NCBI GenBank assembly: GCA_021735245.1
Contig: JAIPHJ010000012.1
Span: 1-46,392 of the forward strand
Reading direction: 5' to 3'
Source: Candidatus Bipolaricaulota bacterium
Lineage (GTDB): Bacteria; Bipolaricaulota; Bipolaricaulia; M55B111
DNA length: 46,392 bases
The notes beneath the pieces were generated by a model. It saw only the letters and a program-made list of their open reading frames with translations. It was not told the DNA's origin and searched no databases. Each line of letters begins with the position of its first letter. The first letter of the stretch is position 1. The translations under genes and the position numbers were made by a program. Positions 8,115 through 16,303 of this stretch are shown here, one piece after another.

Positions 8115-8597
8115 ATGAAAGACAGACTACCTATAGTTATCCTTGCCGTTTTTTTAATTTTTGGTTTTACTGTCCAATCCATGGCAGGTACTACATTAGG
8201 AGGTTCCCTGGAAAAAAACTTTACCGACGACACGGCTTGGTATGGAGGCTACCTACGGACCGGAGGTTTGTTTAAGCTCGAACTGGGGGGCTCCAGACCT
8301 TTCTCGAGTTCTTCAAGTGAGATGAAGCTATTCAGCTATTTCCTGGCAGATCTCAACCTGGGATCGATTGGAATAACTAACGGTTCTCTCCACCTTTATT
8401 TTGGCGCCAGCCCTGACATGACCCTTGATTCTTCCGCCCCCTCCTTTTCAGTATCCAATTCTTCCGCGTACGGCAAAATGGGATTACAGTTAAATCTATT
8501 CCCATTCTCGATCCAGCTACAGTCAACCGGCCGGTTTGATTTTTCAGGAAACCTGACAAACTTGCTGGGAGGGCTGGGGGTCGGGCTTACGTTTTAA
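8115..8597 (+). CDS. Small secreted beta-barrel-like outer-membrane protein
   Basis: A 160-residue protein with a clean signal peptide (hydrophobic core about residues 6-20, likely cut after QSMA). The mature part alternates hydrophobic and polar residues with many Gly, Ser and Leu, and ends GVGLTF, with a terminal Phe as expected for Bam-inserted barrels. I recognise no specific family. A strong AAAGGAGGG site precedes the ATG. It is a single gene, convergent with the HD hydrolase three bases away. It supports a diderm envelope. Role unknown. Confidence 0.7.
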   Translation: MKDRLPIVILAVFLIFGFTVQSMAGTTLGGSLEKNFTDDTAWYGGYLRTGGLFKLELGGSRPFSSSSSEMKLFSYFLADLNLGSIGITNGSLHLYFGASPDMTLDSSAPSFSVSNSSAYGKMGLQLNLFPFSIQLQSTGRFDFSGNLTNLLGGLGVGLTF

Positions 8598-8599
8598 GG

Positions 8600-9712
8600 C
8601 TAGCTCTCAGCCTGGTCGAATTTGATGGGGTCGGGGAAGATTACCTCCTTTGCCGCTTTTAAAGAATACTGATCCGTCATTCCCGCAATATAATCAAGCG
8701 CTATTTGTCCGGGGTTAAACGGCTCTTTTACTCCGTAGAAATCATCCAGGCCCCGAAGATAATCTCCAAACCTTCTATCCAGAGGTATATTGCTCTGGAA
8801 GTACTGATCGTAATTTCTTCCGAACTCATCCAACAACCCCAGCAGATGATCGAAAAGCAGGTTAAGGATAACTTCGGCGTGCTGTGAGTACTGTTTGAGT
8901 CTTTCGTGACCGTAAATCCTGGAGTAATTAAAATCCCTCAGGGATTTCATCTTGTCGAATTTTTTCCGAGAAAAACCGATCCTCCCATTTTTTTTGGACC
9001 ACTCAATTAAGTCCTTCACGAAGACGTCGATTATTTCACCGTTTTTGGTACCAAGCTCCGCCCGGACGTCCTGGGGAATGTCCTTTTCCTCAATCAGGTC
9101 AGCTTTTACGGCGTCTTCGATATCTCGACCAAAGTAGGCAATTTTGTCCGACATCCTTACCACACATCCCTCGTAAGTAGTCGGAGGTGATCCTCTTTCT
9201 TTTAGTTCGGTCAGGCTCTTTCTCTCCTCAGATGGTTCCATGGACTGGGTAAATTCCTCCCCGTAATGAGAAACAATCCCGTCCCTGACCGCGTAAGTTA
9301 GGTTTAGGCCGTTTCCGTACCGGGTTAGCTTGTCGACTATCCGGAGACCGTGGAGTTCGTGCACGAACCCCCCGTTTTCCTTATTCAGTCTATCCAGGAT
9401 CTCTTCGCCCGAATGGCCAAAGGGAGCGTGACCCAGGTCGTGACCGAGAGCTATGGCCTGGGCAAGCTCGACATCCAGCCCGAGACCCTTACAGATAGTG
9501 GCGGATATGGTTGACACGTGTAGTACGTGTTCTATTCGAGTACAGATATGATCGTTCTCGGGGGCGAAGAATACCTGCGTTTTATTCTTCAACCTTCTGA
9601 AAGGCAGGGAATGAATTATCGCCGTCTGGTCACGAAAGTAAGGTCCCCTTATATCCTCCTTCCTTTTTGTCAATCTTTCCTTGTACACCTTCCCCGATAG
9701 TGGGTTTTCCAT
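8600..9712 (-). CDS. dgt: Deoxyguanosinetriphosphate triphosphohydrolase-like HD protein
   Basis: An HD-domain dNTPase of 370 residues expected to hydrolyse dNTPs to deoxynucleosides and triphosphate. The N-terminal FRRLKNKTQVF motif, the R-IEHVLHVS helix and the metal motif GHDLGHAPFGHSGEE are typical of dGTPase-like proteins of the shorter bacterial type. A GAGGTGAT ribosome-binding site lies three bases before the ATG. It stands alone. Its nucleotide preference and allosteric behaviour cannot be inferred, so the symbol denotes the family. Confidence 0.9.
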   Translation of the reverse strand: MENPLSGKVYKERLTKRKEDIRGPYFRDQTAIIHSLPFRRLKNKTQVFFAPENDHICTRIEHVLHVSTISATICKGLGLDVELAQAIALGHDLGHAPFGHSGEEILDRLNKENGGFVHELHGLRIVDKLTRYGNGLNLTYAVRDGIVSHYGEEFTQSMEPSEERKSLTELKERGSPPTTYEGCVVRMSDKIAYFGRDIEDAVKADLIEEKDIPQDVRAELGTKNGEIIDVFVKDLIEWSKKNGRIGFSRKKFDKMKSLRDFNYSRIYGHERLKQYSQHAEVILNLLFDHLLGLLDEFGRNYDQYFQSNIPLDRRFGDYLRGLDDFYGVKEPFNPGQIALDYIAGMTDQYSLKAAKEVIFPDPIKFDQAES

Positions 9713-9888
9713 GCTATCACCTCAGCTTTCAACCAAAAATACCACAATTTGAAAAACCAGACAACTAATAGAAGGTCTGGCTGACCTGACCCTAAAGATC
9801 TCTCCGACTTCCCACACTACTACGGCTTCAAAAAATAGACCGCGGTGAACCGGGAGAAGGGGGCTCTATAAGAGGGGTTAGCCTGCAC

Positions 9889-10695
9889 TCACCACGGGAA
9901 GAGTTCAAAAGCCTGACCGGTTAGCCCCCCTCCCTCCAGGTCGGACAAATAGGCTAGAAGAAAAGTACTTAGATATATAACCGGTTGGTGAAAGAAATAA
10001 ACCACCAGAGCATGACGGCCAAGAAATTCCAGCGGGGAGTTTTTTATTCTACTGTTTGCCCATCTTCTCGTTCCGAGAGGGTAGATAGTCTCTCCCAGAA
10101 TCAAACCTGAAACTACAAATCCGAACCAGGGAAATACTGGATAATAATCAAGAGATTGAAATCCGGATGGAATTATACCCAGCCACAGGAAAAAAGGATT
10201 ATTAGACTGAAGGTTCCGAACCTCCCCGCTAACTAAGAAAACCGCGATCACCAGTGATATCAACAGAATAATCCTATGTAACTTCTCCAGACCTTCTGTC
10301 AATTCGAGTACGGTATATCCAATTATCACCGAGGCCCCTATAAAATGCAGTGCTCCGAAGAGAACAACCAGATCTGGAAAGAGAAAATACGTGACAACCG
10401 TTACTATCGCTCCCCACCCGATTAACTTTATCCCCCGGCTGAAATATTTCCTCAGGCGAAAATTTACGTTTTTACCTTCTCTTTTTGTACGCGAAAAGCT
10501 TATATACAGGGAGATTCCGACGACAGAGAAAAAGGTCCCCGCAGTGACGTCCGCGAATACCTCAAGCGGCAACGATCCGATCCCCAGGTCCATCAAACCA
10601 ACGATTTGGATATCGAAAATAGCATGGTAGGTCACCATCAACAAAACCGCCAGCCCTCGAATAACGTCAACTTCTTCGAATCGTTCTTTTCCCAT
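9889..10695 (-). CDS. Multi-pass membrane acyltransferase, DUF1624/HGSNAT catalytic-like
   Basis: A 268-residue protein with about seven or eight membrane helices. The N-terminus FEEVDVIRGLAVLLMVTYH is the hallmark of the heparan-alpha-glucosaminide N-acetyltransferase catalytic family, with the conserved Asp, Arg and His around residues 7-23. Family members are thought to acylate sugars across the membrane using acyl-CoA. A second conserved part, PLEFLGRHALVVYFFHQPVIY, lies near the C-terminus. There is no clear partner gene. The acceptor is unknown; a cell-envelope glycan is likely. Confidence 0.85.
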   Translation of the reverse strand: MGKERFEEVDVIRGLAVLLMVTYHAIFDIQIVGLMDLGIGSLPLEVFADVTAGTFFSVVGISLYISFSRTKREGKNVNFRLRKYFSRGIKLIGWGAIVTVVTYFLFPDLVVLFGALHFIGASVIIGYTVLELTEGLEKLHRIILLISLVIAVFLVSGEVRNLQSNNPFFLWLGIIPSGFQSLDYYPVFPWFGFVVSGLILGETIYPLGTRRWANSRIKNSPLEFLGRHALVVYFFHQPVIYLSTFLLAYLSDLEGGGLTGQAFELFPW

Positions 10696-10799
10696 CCCTG
10701 CCCGGTATTTCAGAAAATATTTACCCTTGCTTCAGGGGCGCCGATCGAACAACATCTCCAGTTTACACTTCCTTTTCCTTAACGCTGGAACCCGGATAG

Positions 10800-10829
10800 T
10801 TGACTTAAACAGTTTATTGCTATTGTAAT
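10800..10829 (+). promoter_or_regulatory. Probable sigma-70-type promoter of the ferritin-like gene
   Basis: -35 TTGACT (10800-10805) and -10 TGTAAT (10824-10829) are separated by 18 bases, each matching the consensus at five of six positions. It leaves a leader of roughly 45 bases before an AGGAGG-led TTG start. Confidence 0.6.
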
Positions 10830-10881
10830 CTACGTTAGAATAAAGTGGTAGGGTTATCAACAAAAGAACAGGAGGCAAGTT

Positions 10882-11352
10882 TTGAGCGAAGAAAAAGAGT
10901 CGGGGGCACTTGGTATTCCCAATGACGAGTCATCCCTTAAACAGCTGCTGGAAAAAGCAATAAAATCCGAAATCGAGTCTGCCGAGACCTATCGTAACCT
11001 TCTCAAGAAGGATCTTCCCGATGAAACCAGGACGAATATAGAAAAACTGGTAACTCAGGAGGAGGGACACGAGGAAAATTTCAGGAGTATTTTCGAGGAT
11101 TTCTTTCCTGACGAAGAAATTTCCCTACCCGAACGTTCCGAGATAGAAGTTCTGTCAGAAATCCCCCGGAACGCCACCCCGTCTGAGACAATCGAACAAG
11201 CTATGAAAACGGAACGAGAGTCCGAAGATTTTTACAGCAACTTGATCGAAGAGTTCGACGACAGGGAGATCCGGAGGCTCCTGGGCTTTCTGGCTGCAAA
11301 CGAAAGAGAACACTACGAGATTCTAAAGGTGGAACTAAACAAACTCGAATAA
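10882..11352 (+). CDS. Ferritin-like (rubrerythrin-type) diiron protein
   Basis: A 156-residue four-helix protein. Two helix pairs carry carboxylate and His ligands in the expected places: SEIESAETY then EEGHEENF in the first half, TERESEDFY then NEREHYEIL in the second. There is no rubredoxin domain, so it is not a full rubrerythrin. It may store iron or detoxify peroxide in an oxygen-sensitive cell. The TTG start is preceded by AGGAGG. It lies 43 bases upstream of the HEAT-repeat gene on the same strand and could be co-transcribed, though a functional link is doubtful. Confidence 0.8.
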   Translation: MSEEKESGALGIPNDESSLKQLLEKAIKSEIESAETYRNLLKKDLPDETRTNIEKLVTQEEGHEENFRSIFEDFFPDEEISLPERSEIEVLSEIPRNATPSETIEQAMKTERESEDFYSNLIEEFDDREIRRLLGFLAANEREHYEILKVELNKLE

Positions 11353-11395
11353 CCAGATTCTCGGCTCGGCACCGAAAGAAAAAAGGTAGTTTTTA

Positions 11396-12448
11396 ATGAT
11401 AGAACTTCTGCAAAACCTTCAATTAGCCATCGGCCCGTTTGTGTTACCAGTCGTTATTGCCTTGAGTGGCCTGCTCTTATTAATAACTATCATTTACTCT
11501 GCGGCAGTTTTTCATCACTGGAGGAGTCGGAAAACCAGAGAGGATCTCGAGCAGAAATGGCTAAATTCCTCTGAAGAAGTTATTACTGATCCGGGTTCCG
11601 ATAATTTACAGCAAACGCAACTCCCTCCCTACGAACGACGGGACGATTTTCTCAACGTTCTCCGGATTAGAAACTTGGCTTCGGATAAAACCGTCGAGAT
11701 ATACCGGAGAAAGGGCTTCTACAAACAAGACATATCAGATCTTTCCCATCGAGCCTGGTGGAGGAGGGCTCAGGCCCTTCACAGGCTAAAGTACGTTTCG
11801 CTCGCCGGCTTACAGGACGAGGTAACTTCCCTTATTTACGACTCGAGTCGGGAGGTGAAGCTAGCCGCTCTGTATTCTCTGATTTACCTTGAAGAGTTTC
11901 CCGATCTGAACCCGATAAAATTTTTCGAAAATTTTAATGAAAAACAAGATTCTTTCCTGGTAATAAAACTCCTTCCTCTGAAGCCGGACAAAAGTTTTTT
12001 ACGGCCCCTGGTTGACTCGAAAAAACCCAGGCTTCGCAGGGCGGGGGCGACGTTACTGGGTCAACCAAACGAACCGAAGTTTCTCCACTTTTTGAGCAAA
12101 CTCACGAAGGACAAAGATAAAGAGGTTCGAAAGCGGGTAGCGGAGTCCCTTGGGAGGGTGGGTAGTCTGGAAGCGTTACCCATTTTGGAACGAACCAGCG
12201 AGGACAACGAGCCAACCGTTCGAGCGGCCTCTGCCAGAAGTTTGGGGAGGATTACCCACGAGGATTCCGTCGAAATTCTGGACCACCTTGCCACGGACGA
12301 CACCTTTAAAGTCCGACTGGCGGCTTTTAACTCTCTCTCTCACTTCGGAGAAGAGGGGCGAAAAGCAATCGGGAACCACTGGAGTGAAAATAGAAGACTT
12401 GCCCGGGAGGCGATCTTCGAATCTTACCAGAAGCCAGTAACACCGTAA
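11396..12448 (+). CDS. Membrane-anchored HEAT-repeat protein
   Basis: A 350-residue protein. A single hydrophobic segment (about residues 15-40) is followed by a basic stretch, HHWRSRKTRED, placing the bulk in the cytoplasm. From about residue 115 to the end there are five to seven HEAT/Armadillo-type helical repeats (for example KEVRKRVAESLGRVG and PTVRAASARSLGRI). Such repeats are protein-interaction scaffolds. The gene immediately precedes the GT2 synthase on the same strand, with only a repeat fragment between them. Inference: it organises or regulates the synthase. No enzymatic motif is seen. Confidence 0.85.
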   Translation: MIELLQNLQLAIGPFVLPVVIALSGLLLLITIIYSAAVFHHWRSRKTREDLEQKWLNSSEEVITDPGSDNLQQTQLPPYERRDDFLNVLRIRNLASDKTVEIYRRKGFYKQDISDLSHRAWWRRAQALHRLKYVSLAGLQDEVTSLIYDSSREVKLAALYSLIYLEEFPDLNPIKFFENFNEKQDSFLVIKLLPLKPDKSFLRPLVDSKKPRLRRAGATLLGQPNEPKFLHFLSKLTKDKDKEVRKRVAESLGRVGSLEALPILERTSEDNEPTVRAASARSLGRITHEDSVEILDHLATDDTFKVRLAAFNSLSHFGEEGRKAIGNHWSENRRLAREAIFESYQKPVTP

Positions 12449-12462
12449 AAGGGTCCGCGTCT

Positions 12463-12507
12463 GTAACAAAAACCACGTGAGGTTATTAATTATGTGCTTT
12501 AACGACG
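12463..12507 (+). repeat. Left-half copy of the dispersed element
   Basis: GTAACAAAAACCACGTGAGG followed by TTATTAATTATG and CTTTAACGACG, closely matching the left halves at 6396 and 40101. The CGGGG/CCCCG helix is degraded, and no right half is found 75 bases on, where the synthase gene has begun. It lies between the HEAT and GT2 genes, so it is probably transcribed with them. Confidence 0.7.
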
Positions 12508-12523
12508 AAAGGGCAAGTAGACA

Positions 12524-13948
12524 ATGAGCTTGTATGGCGATATACTTGCTGGCTTTGTCTTAATTTACAATTCGCTCGTACTGCTTTACTTCTTCTCGAT
12601 CAATACCGGTTATATAATTCTTCTCGGGCTCTCCGGGCTCGAACTTCGCTACCACATTAAGAGGAGGACCGGAGATATCTGTCAGGGAGAGGCCTGTGAG
12701 CTGGCCCCGGCCGTAGCTATACTGGTTCCCGCCTACAACGAACGGGCGACCATAAGTTCCAGCCTATCCTCTCTTCAGGAACTGGACTACCCAAACCTGG
12801 AACTAATAGTGGTTAACGACGGCTCAACAGATGAGACGATAAAAGAGATCAAAGAGAAGTTTAAACTTATCCCGGTTGCCAGGGAACCGGAAAACACCGT
12901 CGAGTCCGAAGAAGTTAGAGAGGTGTACAAGTCTGTTTCGGACGAAAGAATTCTCGTCGTAGACAAGGATAACGGGGGCAAAGCCGACGCTCTGAACGCG
13001 GGACTGAACTACTCGCGCTCCGATCTATTCCTGGCTATAGATGCCGATAGTCTCGTCGAAAAGGAATCACTGTACCGGTTGGTCGAACCATACCTGACAG
13101 GAGAGACAAACGTGGTGGGAATAGGGGGTATAGTAAGAGTGTCCAATGGCTGCAAGGTTGAGGGCTCCGAGGTCAAAGAAGCAAAAATGCCTTCAAGGAT
13201 CCTTCCTTCTATTCAGGTTATGGAATATATAAGGGCTTTTCTCTTCGGACGAACGGGGTGGAGCAGGATAAACAGCCTGCCAATTATTTCCGGAGCCTTC
13301 GGCCTGTTCAAGACGGATCTAGTCAAAAATATCGGCGGGTACCGAACCGAAACCGTGGGAGAGGATATGGACCTGGTAATCAGATTGCACAAGTACATGA
13401 GAGAAAAAGGCGAGGAGTACACGATTTCCTTTATTCCGGACCCGGTTTGCTGGACCCAGGTTCCATCGTCCATGAGAGTGCTATCGCGCCAGAGAAACCG
13501 CTGGCAGAGGGGTCTGGCAGAGGCTCTAACTTACAACTGGAAAATGATCGGTAATCCAAAATACGGGTCAATCGGCCTTCTGGGTTTACCCTTCTTCTTT
13601 ATTTTCGAACTACTGGGACCCCTGGTGGAAATAAGCGGCTACGCGGTATTTATAATTTCCTTTTTTATGGGGTGGATAAACCTGCCGTTCGCCATCTTAT
13701 TTATCACTTTGGCCCTGGTCTACGGAATCTTGCTCTCAGTTCTGTCACTGCTGCTCGAAGAATTTACCCTGAAGCGCTACGAAAACCCTATGGATCGGGT
13801 AAAATTACTGGGTATGGCTTTTCTGGAGAACTTTGGTTACAGACAACTACATGCTCTCTGGCGACTTAAGGGACTTGTGGATTTCTTCCGAAAAAGTAAA
13901 TCCTGGGGAGAAATGACCCGGCAAAGCATGGAGGGCTCGAAGGAGTGA
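12524..13948 (+). CDS. Processive family 2 glycosyltransferase (polysaccharide synthase, PgaC/HAS-like)
   Basis: An inner-membrane synthase of 474 residues. One or two N-terminal membrane helices are followed by a GT-A domain: NDGSTDET at 98-105, the metal motif DAD at 173-175, GED at 279-281 as the general-base region, and QRNRW at 323-327, the Q-x-x-R-W signature of processive beta-glycan synthases. Three or four membrane helices follow (about 340-430). It therefore probably both polymerises and extrudes a beta-linked glycan such as poly-GlcNAc, hyaluronan-like or cellulose-like polymer. No PilZ domain is present. Flanking genes encode a HEAT protein, a barrel and a GH16-like protein, a sensible export set. 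Confidence 0.9.
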   Translation: MSLYGDILAGFVLIYNSLVLLYFFSINTGYIILLGLSGLELRYHIKRRTGDICQGEACELAPAVAILVPAYNERATISSSLSSLQELDYPNLELIVVNDGSTDETIKEIKEKFKLIPVAREPENTVESEEVREVYKSVSDERILVVDKDNGGKADALNAGLNYSRSDLFLAIDADSLVEKESLYRLVEPYLTGETNVVGIGGIVRVSNGCKVEGSEVKEAKMPSRILPSIQVMEYIRAFLFGRTGWSRINSLPIISGAFGLFKTDLVKNIGGYRTETVGEDMDLVIRLHKYMREKGEEYTISFIPDPVCWTQVPSSMRVLSRQRNRWQRGLAEALTYNWKMIGNPKYGSIGLLGLPFFFIFELLGPLVEISGYAVFIISFFMGWINLPFAILFITLALVYGILLSVLSLLLEEFTLKRYENPMDRVKLLGMAFLENFGYRQLHALWRLKGLVDFFRKSKSWGEMTRQSMEGSKE

Positions 13949-13980
13949 GAATATCCCGACCTATCCCGAAAAAGGGATAA

Positions 13981-13986
13981 TATAAT
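13981..13986 (+). promoter_or_regulatory. Possible -10 element upstream of the barrel protein gene
   Basis: A perfect TATAAT in an AT-rich run lies about 47 bases before the chosen ATG. No good -35 is visible at 17 bases. If used, it would exclude the alternative GTG start at 13991, which is too close to the start of the message. Confidence 0.35.
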
Positions 13987-14032
13987 AACCGTGAATTTTA
14001 CCCGGCAAACTTACCAACAAGAGGCTTCCGTA

Positions 14033-15337
14033 ATGGATGAGTACAAACTAACACTGAGCGTTGTCCTGGCCTTATTGCTGAGCCTTTCGAGCTACACTCC
14101 CGGGGGCGGGGCAGAATACAAACGAGAACTTTCCGTAACCTTCGAGGAAAAATTAACTCTTATCCCGGGGGAGGAAGACGATCTTATAACTTCCGAGACC
14201 TCGCTTACCCTTGGAAAATCAATAGGCGGACTGGACTTCGAGACCGAAACAGACTTCGGCGAGGAGGACGGTTCATTCGGCTTATTTCGCCAGAAGGTGA
14301 ACCTGGCTTACCAGGAGGCACAGTTTTCTGCGGATTTTAGTGCAGTTTTCGATTCCCAAATTAATGGCTTAAATTATTTTCTCCAGCGGACGGAAATAGA
14401 TGACGAAAACCTCCAGCTGTCGAACTCGCTCCTTCTTGAGTACCTGAATGAAGAAAACACCTATGGCGCGGGCTTCGAGACCAGGATTGAGGGAACGACG
14501 GGAAAAGGGGTAACGGTAAGCGCCGCAATTCGCTTCGGAATGGACGAATACCTGAAAGAAGTCTACGATCCAACTGTAGAAGGGAGCGGATATTACATTA
14601 TAACTGAGGGTGTAGCCGGACCTTCCCAGTTTCCCTCTGGATCCGCCCTGATAGAAATATCAGACGTAGGTCTCGGACCATGCACCGTTGGCAACAGAAC
14701 CAAATTCATGAGAGGAAAAGGCCTTTTATTTTCCGGCTTCAGTTTCGACCTCATAGATAAAGAACCCTGGAAAACCCGGAGCTACGTTTACTTCAGTGAT
14801 GAAGATGAAACGATTACTCTGATCCCTACACTTCAATTCGGAAAGGACGTCTGGAACGTGGTAGCTGACTTCGGAGGAAAGCTGGAAGGGGATAACACAA
14901 CCCTGGGTAACTTAGTAATTCGTGGAATAAAATTCGGGGGCGTATCTATAGGTAATGTAGAAATCTCCGGCACCTCCGCTCTCGGCGGAAAAATGAAGAA
15001 GGAGAAGGGGACCGATCAGCTGGAGTTACACGCCAGGGATTACAAGTTGGTTAGGTCGTTCGACGAAATAGCACGGGACTATTTATTCAAAGAGGTCGAC
15101 TGGAGCGACGTTCTAACTCTTGAATACGATCAACTCAACAAGGGAAACCTCGAGCGCTATCTGGCCCTGGACTGGTACCTTAAAAGGGGACAGGCGGGAG
15201 GCCTTTTCGATGTGGATACGGTTAACGCAATTGCCGAGTGGGAATTGAACCCAACGTTTTCCTTCAGTACCGGCGTGTCCCTGAAGGCAGAGACCGGATT
15301 GGAGAGAGTAGTCTTTAAACTGGTTCACGACTTTTAA
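14033..15337 (+). CDS. Predicted outer-membrane beta-barrel protein of the polysaccharide locus
   Basis: A 434-residue protein with a signal peptide (hydrophobic core LTLSVVLALLLSLSS) and a long mature region of amphipathic strands rich in Gly, Glu and aromatic residues, ending FKLVHDF. This is an outer-membrane barrel pattern. I recognise no specific family. The ATG is chosen because AGAGG precedes it and a TATAAT box lies upstream; an in-frame GTG 42 bases earlier lacks such support. Its place directly after the GT2 synthase suggests an export porin or a surface anchor for the polymer, by analogy with AlgE, PgaA and BcsC. That is inference. Confidence 0.75.
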   Translation: MDEYKLTLSVVLALLLSLSSYTPGGGAEYKRELSVTFEEKLTLIPGEEDDLITSETSLTLGKSIGGLDFETETDFGEEDGSFGLFRQKVNLAYQEAQFSADFSAVFDSQINGLNYFLQRTEIDDENLQLSNSLLLEYLNEENTYGAGFETRIEGTTGKGVTVSAAIRFGMDEYLKEVYDPTVEGSGYYIITEGVAGPSQFPSGSALIEISDVGLGPCTVGNRTKFMRGKGLLFSGFSFDLIDKEPWKTRSYVYFSDEDETITLIPTLQFGKDVWNVVADFGGKLEGDNTTLGNLVIRGIKFGGVSIGNVEISGTSALGGKMKKEKGTDQLELHARDYKLVRSFDEIARDYLFKEVDWSDVLTLEYDQLNKGNLERYLALDWYLKRGQAGGLFDVDTVNAIAEWELNPTFSFSTGVSLKAETGLERVVFKLVHDF

Positions 15338-15452
15338 CCTAATTTTATAGCTTTAACGCTCTATATTGAAAAGAGGTAATTCGTGAGCCTGCCTGTAGGA
15401 GGATTCGATTCCGTCTGCAGAGCGGCTTAGTTCCGGAGGAATTGGATAGACG

Positions 15453-15515
15453 ATGAATACGAACCCTATTTTTACTCCAGAATTAATCCTGGTCCGACAA
15501 TCATATGTTCAATGA
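15453..15515 (+). CDS. Possible 20-codon leader peptide overlapping the GH16-like gene
   Basis: An ATG sits 13 bases after a GGAGG sequence, opens 20 codons and ends in TGA nine bases inside the next gene, whose own ATG has no ribosome-binding site. The arrangement would allow translational coupling. The peptide has no recognisable features. It could also be chance, so confidence is low. Confidence 0.25.
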   Translation: MNTNPIFTPELILVRQSYVQ

Positions 15516-16275
15516 TATCAGATTTAATCTAAATGACATTTTACCCATTTTACCGGTGCTTTATTTAAGCCTTGGGTTGATTTTCGCCCCGGTAAGAGGC
15601 GGTCAAGCAAAAGAAAAGGTCGAGTTTTCCGGTTACACCTGGCAGGTCAAGCACTTCCTTCATCAAACTGTCGGTCCCGGGCCAAATTACTGGTCTTCTT
15701 CGGGCCGGAACGTCAGGGTAGACGAGTCCGGTAACCTTCATTTAAGAATCATCGAAAACAGGTGTCGGTGGTACTCGTCGGAGGTCTGGCTGGACCGGGC
15801 TCTTGGCTACGGAACCTACGAATTCACAGTAGACCTCCCAGAACGAACTTTTGCCAGGAACGTGGTACTTGGCCTCTTTAATTACTTAACCGACAGGAAG
15901 GAGTTCGATATTGAGGTCACAAAAAGGGAAGAGAATTCACCCACAAACGTGCAGTTTGTCGTGCAGCCGTCAGTCAGGGATAAAAATATTAAACGGTTCC
16001 CGCTGGACAAGAAAGAGGGAACAAAAAAAGTATTTTCTTACACCTGGACCAGGAACGAGCTTATTTTCCGGTTCGAGGACTGCAACGATAAAAGTTGCAG
16101 CAAGAGAGTCCTTCTAGAAGAGTGGAAATACAGGGGGGACTTGTTGCCCCGAGGCGACCTGAGAACCCACATCAACCTCTGGCTCGTGGATGGAAAACCC
16201 CCTTCAGACGGAAGGGAAGTTGAAGTAATCCTGGAGGATTTTACGTTTTCACCGCTGGGGAAAGAAGTCTCCTAA
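15505..16275 (+). CDS. Secreted GH16-like glycoside hydrolase or glycan-binding beta-jelly-roll protein
   Basis: A 256-residue protein with an N-terminal hydrophobic signal (about residues 12-30, possible cut near GGQA) and a concanavalin-like domain. The strand KEFDIEVTKR contains the E-x-D-x-E pattern that supplies nucleophile and acid/base in family 16 endo-glucanases. The order around it (GYGTYEFTVDLP before, then FSYTWTRNELIFRFED) also fits that family. It probably cleaves or trims a beta-1,3- or beta-1,4-glycan in the periplasm or outside the cell. Following a GT2 synthase and a barrel, it may act like BcsZ or AlgL in other synthase-dependent systems. Confidence 0.75.
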   Translation: MFNDIRFNLNDILPILPVLYLSLGLIFAPVRGGQAKEKVEFSGYTWQVKHFLHQTVGPGPNYWSSSGRNVRVDESGNLHLRIIENRCRWYSSEVWLDRALGYGTYEFTVDLPERTFARNVVLGLFNYLTDRKEFDIEVTKREENSPTNVQFVVQPSVRDKNIKRFPLDKKEGTKKVFSYTWTRNELIFRFEDCNDKSCSKRVLLEEWKYRGDLLPRGDLRTHINLWLVDGKPPSDGREVEVILEDFTFSPLGKEVS

Positions 16276-16303
16276 GATAACTTAAGGTTTCCCCTCGAAA
16301 TAT

